Under the pieces are notes generated by a model. The model was not told where the DNA came from. It saw nothing but the letters and a program-made list of their open reading frames with translations, and searched no databases. Source: Acarospora socialis (taxonomy: Eukaryota > Ascomycota > Lecanoromycetes > Acarosporales > Acarosporaceae). From it: a stretch of DNA of 64,000 nt. The stretch is taken from positions 930,001 through 994,000 of the forward strand of contig JAMYGW020000004.1 of NCBI GenBank assembly GCA_025617375.2, in the 5' to 3' direction. Both the position numbers and the translations under genes were made by a program. The first letter of the stretch is position 1. Each line of letters starts with the position of its first letter. This document shows positions 58,944 through 64,000 of this stretch, in pieces.

Positions 58944-59965
58944 CTATAGTTCCTCCGCCTTCTCTCTGCACGCGGCAGCTGAGAAGCCACTCCCAACTTT
59001 GGCCGCGATGAGTCGCCACTTATCATTTTCATAATCCTGAATCGCGTTGCGTAATCTCAAGACCTACCACAAGGAGTATCAGTTGTAGCCCTCTTCCCCC
59101 ACATCTTGAATTCTCGCAATGACCAGAAGCTTACCGTATCATCCGTCCACACGGTCGTCTTCGCCTTCAGTTTGGTGCAGTATCGCACTTGCAGAGTCCC
59201 ACTACTCCTACCGGGGAAAAATTCGGCGATCTGCTTCCACGTCAGGTTCTTGTTCTCTTTCAGGTCGACCAGCAGCTGATCGTCCTCGGGGCTGAACTTG
59301 AGCTTCGGTCCACGAGGTCGAGGCGCCGGGTCCGGCATCCCGGCCTGACCGACGGCGCTGGGCAGACCGCTCGATGAGGCTTCCGGTGAAGACATAGAGC
59401 CTGTGCCGAGATGCTGCCTTTTCGCCGGTGGAGCTTGAGAAGGTAGACGATGGTGGTGATGTTGGGTCGGGTGAGGTTGGAGATGTGGATGATGGATCGG
59501 CTGGCGCTGGCGCTGGGAGTGGCTCTGAGATGGAAGCACCTGCTGTGCGCTTTCAAAGCTTTCCTCCTCTTCCTCGGCTTGCAGGAGAAGGTCAATCTCG
59601 TCTTCGGCGCCGACGGGCCGGCGTCTTTTTCTCGAGACCGGTGGGAATCCGACGCGGACCTGGGTGTCGCTGGTCGATTGAGGCTGCTGTTCTTGGTGGA
59701 CGACTTGGTGCGGAAGGACGAGGGGGTGGTGGACATCTTGCAGCAGCTGCTCGTTCGCGCTCGGCCGGCCAGCTCCTAGTTGCTGAAACGGCGGGTGATG
59801 CGCGCGGGCGTGCTGAAAGGCAAGCTCCTGCCCACTTGGATGATGGAGGGCCTGTTGGTGGGCCGGGAAAACAAGTTGGTTGTGTTCTTGTCCGGCTTCC
59901 GATTCGTCTTGGGCGCCAAATCCGAGAGCAAAATCTCGATAGGGATCCGCCAGCTTCGCGGTTGG
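58944..59965 (-). CDS. Myb/SANT-like DNA-binding protein (copy 2), 5' end uncertain
   Basis: Two exons are firm: 59965 (open limit) to 59135, and 59063-58944, joined in phase by a 71-base intron (GTAAGC...GGTAG). The long exon is Gln/His/Pro-rich, has a basic cluster (PVSRKRRRPVGAEDEIDLLL) and then the first Myb-like module (KFSPEDDQLLVDLKENKNL, TWKQIAEFFPGRSSGTLQVR). After the splice comes the second module: VLRLRNAIQDYENDKWRLIA, then KVGSGFSAAACREKAEEL and stop. The frame lacks an ATG before MSSPEAS (59396) but is open with consistent composition back to a TGA at 59966-59968, so a first exon upstream is likely. The paired helix-turn-helix layout matches the genes at 19.0-20.2 kb and 63.2-64.0 kb. 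Confidence 0.68.
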
Positions 59966-61590
59966 TCATCGAGCACTGCCAGAGCGAGGAAGCTCTGGCA
60001 GCTCGCCGAGAATGAACAACGAGGCCCCGAGAAACCTTCCGTGACCCTTCTTTCTCCTCGTCTGGAGGGAGATGTTGATGGATTCTGGAGGTTCTTGCTC
60101 CTGAGCGTGCAACGGAAGTCGAGACCGTTTGTCTTCGAGGATATAGCACCTTTAGTGACGTATATCAGGATCTCCGAAGCATACTTTAAGGGGCAGAGAG
60201 AAGCTTTGAATGGTTCGACAATACGTCTTACATTATAGCTGCGATGCGAAAACGACCAGAAGAACACTGACAGTGACCGGAAAGCTTCCCAGACCAGTGG
60301 CTCAAGACATGCGTTTCTCTGCCACACTTGCTTCCAAAGACATAACCCAAGGGCCCAGCACCAGTGCAGATGTTATTGTCAGAGCTCCAAACTGCCCAGA
60401 AATGGGAAGTCGATGGATGGGGTTCTAGTGAGATGTTACGCAGAGATCTTATGCCACACTCAACGGTCCTATTGCAGCTGTGGCAAGGATACGACAGCCT
60501 CAAAAGGGCGTTGTTGACTGGCAGACTGATCATTTAAGAAGATTCGCTGAATCATCGCTGGCTCCACTGATGCAGGCCAGCTGCCCAACGGCTGTGGCTT
60601 TCGAAAGACGCATAGAAGGCATGAGGCGTATCGGATCTATTGCGGGTGTGGCGATGATAAAAAACCTGCATCCTCCGAGTCCAATCACTCCAAGCAGAGA
60701 GCAGATTGGCCGACACGTACATCAGAAGCAGGGAGCGGTTTCACAGCCAACAAGGATGCAGAAAATCTAAATAAAGCGAGTTGCCAGAGGACCGTTATAA
60801 GAACCTCCAAGCACCTCGTGTAGAAAAACATCCGCACGTCAACAACTTCGCCGGACCAGATGTAGGCTGTTTCTGGTTTGGATATTTTTGGAAACGAGCT
60901 TTCGTGTCCTGAAGCAAGCAACGAAACGCTCTGTAAACAATCGAAGCCCGCTTCTCACGTTACGCCGGAGAGTTTGGCCTTATCAGGCATCCTGGCCTAT
61001 ATGTGCTGCCGCCTGGGTACCGTTTCAGCTGGATACCTGGCCCTTGACCTCTGCGCAGCATCACACACAACACGGCCCGCGATTCAAGCATGGCGGGGAC
61101 GAAGACGACACTTTGCACTCTTCATCGGGACGTCGCTATACCGTTCAGGGAGTGGAGACGAAAACATCACGAAGTTCATATCTCACCTGTTAACATCCAC
61201 CGAATCAGGCGCCTCAAGGGCAAGCCATGTTCTGGTCTAGCTGCCTTGGACCTAGCTCCCTCGCCAAGAGATCTCTCCGTTGTTTTGACCTAGCTACTCA
61301 GCCGTAACGGGGTGGCACAGCAACGTGGATAGTCAGGGCGCTTTTTCACAGGAATTAGAGGCTACAAATCACAAACGGGAATGCTACATTTATTGTTCCA
61401 CAAGCTGGCTGACACTTCTCTAACCTGGAAATCAGTACCGCTGGTCATGGCAAAGGATACCCGCGAGTAATAGTGTGAGTGAGGATGTCCAGCCTCATGT
61501 TTAAACGCTTCTCCTCTGCTTGACTTGTTCCAACCCTTGTCCTTCTCTTAGTTTTAAATCAACAACGTGAACCCCTCAACAGGCCATAGA
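59966..61590. other. Region upstream of Myb/SANT copy 2, possible 5' exons
   Basis: About 1.6 kb. On the minus strand a 101-codon frame (60533-60228) ends in a GTAAGA donor. It can be joined in phase, through an acceptor near 60150, to a coding-like stretch (SRLPLHAQEQEPPESINI) read down to about 60040. This could be the missing 5' part of the Myb/SANT gene or a separate gene, but I could not connect it in frame with confidence. The rest, to 61590, shows no gene. Confidence 0.3.
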
Positions 61591-62444
61591 TCATCTCACG
61601 CCGAATGCTTTTATGGGGATATGACACCTCGAACATTCTATCATCTTAAAATCTTTGTGGCTCTGCTTTTTGCATAGACTACAATAGCCAGAAGCTCTCA
61701 GAGGGGGTTCTGACGTCCACTTGATGATGTCGTAAGCGAACTCTGGGACATCGGCGATGATCTCTTTGAACATCATCGAGTTCGTCAGTACCGCAAGGTT
61801 CAGGACTGTCGTCTGGACAGCGATATCGCGTAGCCCACGATCGTGCTCTGGAGTCGATTCGTAGACTTTCGCGACAACTGGGAGGAGATCTGAGACATCG
61901 ACCGTCTGTTTTAAAGCACTCCCGAATTTGGCTTCGGCCGTCTTCTTCAGACCCCAGATCCCAAACTTATCTCCCATGACGTACATATTTATATCGAGCC
62001 AGTAAACGTTCTGTTCCGGAGGTCGAATCTCATGTCCAGGCTGGAGAGCTATGTCGACGTTCTCATAATCGAGAGTGTAGAGGTAGGTGATCATCCGTGA
62101 GACCAGATAGGGATCATCTTCCTTCAATTCAACCACGTTCGTCTCAGCCTCCTGTAGAACGATCAGCTATTTGAGGCAATCAGATCACCAGCTTCCAGAA
62201 GGCAGTACTTTGAAGCCCCCTTTGCAGGCTGCACGGAAGAAGTCCGATCGAGGACACATGATAGCGCCATGTACGTCGAATCTTTGGCCGCCGCATACAA
62301 CGGTAAGGTCGGAATGGGCTTTGGATTGCAGTAGACTGAGTGCCTCGTTAATGAGATATGATACCTTCAGAATGAGGTTACAAACCTTTGTAAGGATTGA
62401 ACGAGCTCTTCACGAGCGTAATCTCGCTTTTCGACCTTTGACAT
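61591..62444 (-). CDS. BTB/POZ domain protein
   Basis: Three exons on the minus strand: 62444-62386, 62335-62209 and 62151-61591, giving 248 residues. Both introns lie in the BTB domain and keep the frame. The domain reads HSDLTVVCGGQRFDVHGAIM, then CPRSDFFRAACKGGFKEAET and VVELKEDDPYLVSRMITYLY, then TLDYENV. This is the typical fungal BTB form, in which CRSPFF-like and GGFKE motifs precede the EDDP helix. A helical region follows (WLDINMYVMGDKFGIWGLKK). The C-terminus carries CSLC and CSRC pairs that could bind zinc. BTB proteins act as dimers or Cullin-3 adaptors; the partner here is unknown. It sits between two Myb/SANT-like genes. Confidence 0.85.
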
Positions 62445-63167
62445 GATGATTGATATCCACTGCTATCGAAGGTGAAGCTGTTGTAGATGGTAATCTCCTA
62501 GATGGAAACGGCGTGATTTTGAGAGCGATGAGTAAATGAGACTTGGAGGTGTTACCAGCATATAGAAGATCAAAGGTTCAGATGTAAGCCCTAAGTGACT
62601 TTGTACCTCGCTAATGACCCAATCTACAGGGCAGCCGTTCGAGTAACATTCATACCGATGGTCAATGCTGCGATTATTGCAGAACAGTGGATGTGAGAGA
62701 TTCTTGACTGAGTCTTCGATGTAGCACAGATGATGCTTAACAAATAGGAATGGTGCTCACGATACGTTTCATCGTACACAATGGAGCCAGTAAGCCTCTA
62801 GTAAATTGGAAAATGAGCAACATCATGCCGACGACTGAATCTGCTTTCAAGCGCGTGTAAGCCTCGAGGGCAAGATGCGAAGCAGTATATATCGGCCCCA
62901 GCAGCGAAGCCTTCGCCGCCAACATGAAGTGTGAACAATGGTACGTGTTGACCCACAGTCGAGGGAAACGCCTGCACTCAAGGGAAATGCATGTCCGAGA
63001 GGAACCAGCCTGGGCCTGGGCCCGAGCCCGAGCCCGAGCCTGAGCCTGAGCCCAACGTCTCCACACCCCGCCCCGGTTCCGCCTCAACGCCAGCTTTTGC
63101 GACCTTTTTCCCACGAGACTGTCAGATCATGCCATAGAAGCCTAAGAAACAATGGAGCGGCGCGAGT
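62445..63167. other. Intergenic region with a short GAGCCC/GAGCCT tandem tract
   Basis: About 720 bases. Near 63012-63053 there is a short imperfect hexamer tract (cccgag/cctgag units, about seven copies). Open frames across it are artefacts of the repeat. The rest holds the BTB gene promoter and the 3' end of the next Myb/SANT gene. Confidence 0.45.
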
Positions 63168-64000
63168 CTATACTTTGCCGCCGAAATGTTCCCTCGCATA
63201 CTGCTCGCATGCCTGTTGGAACGGTCAAATCACGGCGACGACGGTAGGTCGCACGCGGCACGCACGCCCGAGACGGAATCGTACCTTAGCAGGTTTTCCC
63301 ACTTTCTGCCCAATCACCTTCCATTTGCTGGCCTCGTATTCTTTGATGGCCGCCAACAAGGCTGCGCTCTGCGGTATATTCAGTGAACTTCCCATGACGC
63401 CACCATGACGGCTTGGAGTGTGCGCCGGGCGTACCTCGTCCTCGGCGAATTCGGCGTAGTGCATGTCCTATATATCCACATGAGCGCGTGTACCTCCAAC
63501 CGACGTGGCGACGGGAACCTCTACCTTGTACCAATGCTTTTTCACACTACCTTCGGTTCTCGTCGGAAATGTCTATCACCCAGCCATCTCCGTCAGCGCA
63601 AACGATCCCAAGCCTCCCATGTCCAGCTGCGCGCGCGGTTGTGATCTGATCCCACCTTGGCGATCTCACTCCAACTACTACCGGCATCCCTCATGGTCTT
63701 CAGTCTCTGCTCTTCGGCGGGGCTCCATGGTGTGTTTGTCCGACTCTTTTTCGCCGATTGTGTCGCGGGCGGGGGTTCGGCCGGTGCTCCCATGACATCG
63801 CCTAAGCCGCCGGGGTCGGGGTATGCGGATGAGGCGGATGCCGGGGGAGGCGCGAAAGGATTGTTCAGGTCGGAGACTTTCCGCTTGCGCGTGCTTTGTT
63901 GAGGAGGAGGAATGTTGGGTGGGAGGTAGGCGCCATAAGAGCCTTCGGGTGGACCGGTCGTGGGGTTGCCGGCGAGGACGAAGGGTGGTGGTGGCGGTAC
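63168..64000 (-). CDS. Myb/SANT-like DNA-binding protein (copy 3), cut by the window edge
   Basis: Minus strand; the 5' end lies beyond position 64000. Visible exons: 64000-63656, 63572-63525, 63467-63435, 63368-63285 and 63212-63168. All junctions are phase 0. The visible N-terminal part is Pro-rich with a basic patch (STRKRKVSD). The first Myb-like module reads TPWSPAEEQRLKTMRDAGSS, WSEIAKTFPTRTEGSVKKHW, then YKDMHYAEFAEDE. The second reads SAALLAAIKEYEASKWKVIG, QKVGKPAKACEQYAREHFGG and stops two residues later. The short exons (48, 33, 84 and 45 bases) mean single-frame searches would miss most of it. Layout agrees with the two other Myb/SANT-like genes in the window. Confidence 0.78.

Noticed and set aside
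63012-63053. Hexamer GAGCCC/GAGCCT tract as a possible CRISPR or satellite
   Set aside because: About seven imperfect copies without spacers; an ordinary short tandem tract.

Overview
The window is nuclear DNA of a filamentous ascomycete (Pezizomycotina). The basis is a compact eukaryotic layout, many short GT-AG introns (mostly 45-100 bases, several with a CTNAC/CTGAY-like branch site), and fungal-type families: a vacuolar HMT1-like ABC transporter, Rtc1/Sea2, Nej1/XLF with a basic C-terminal tail, a fungal secreted FAD amine oxidase and an Fcy2-like permease. A Dothideomycete is plausible, but I cannot prove the class from sequence alone. There are no bacterial operons, CRISPR arrays, rRNA genes or intact transposons, and I saw no convincing tRNA.

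Layout. 0.2-5.1 kb: methionine sulfoxide reductase A, proline dehydrogenase (PUT1), a 60-codon orphan ORF and a protein with two RRM-like domains. 6.9-18.1 kb: HMT1-type ABC transporter (minus) divergent from RTC1/SEA2 (WDR24), then an NDUFAF3-like complex I assembly factor and vacuolar alkaline phosphatase PHO8. 19.0-20.2 kb: a Myb/SANT-like gene whose stop codon almost touches a (GA)42 microsatellite. 20.2-26.6 kb: a gene-poor block of about 6.4 kb. 26.7-38.7 kb: forkhead transcription factor, Cactin (minus) divergent from NEJ1/XLF, a four-TM protein and a 1269-residue disordered orphan. 39.5-44.3 kb: a purine-cytosine-type permease and a secreted FAD amine oxidase, both minus, a possible nitrogen-scavenging pair. 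46.5-54.9 kb: RPL34 (minus) divergent from PRP8. 55.5-56.6 kb: COX4. 58.9-64.0 kb: two further Myb/SANT-like genes (the second running off the window) with a BTB/POZ gene between them.

Most genes are housekeeping: RNA splicing (PRP8, Cactin), translation (RPL34), respiration (COX4, NDUFAF3), TORC1 nutrient signalling (RTC1), vacuole (PHO8, HMT1), DNA end joining (NEJ1) and nitrogen or proline catabolism (PUT1, permease, amine oxidase). The less familiar material is the set of three Myb/SANT-like genes, the two low-complexity orphans that share a short [ST]-[WY]-A motif, and the gene-poor block. Exon borders were worked out by hand from splice signals and reading-frame continuity. They are strong where the family is conserved (PRP8, RPL34, COX4, PHO8, Cactin, permease, amine oxidase) and weaker for the 5' ends of the Myb/SANT genes.
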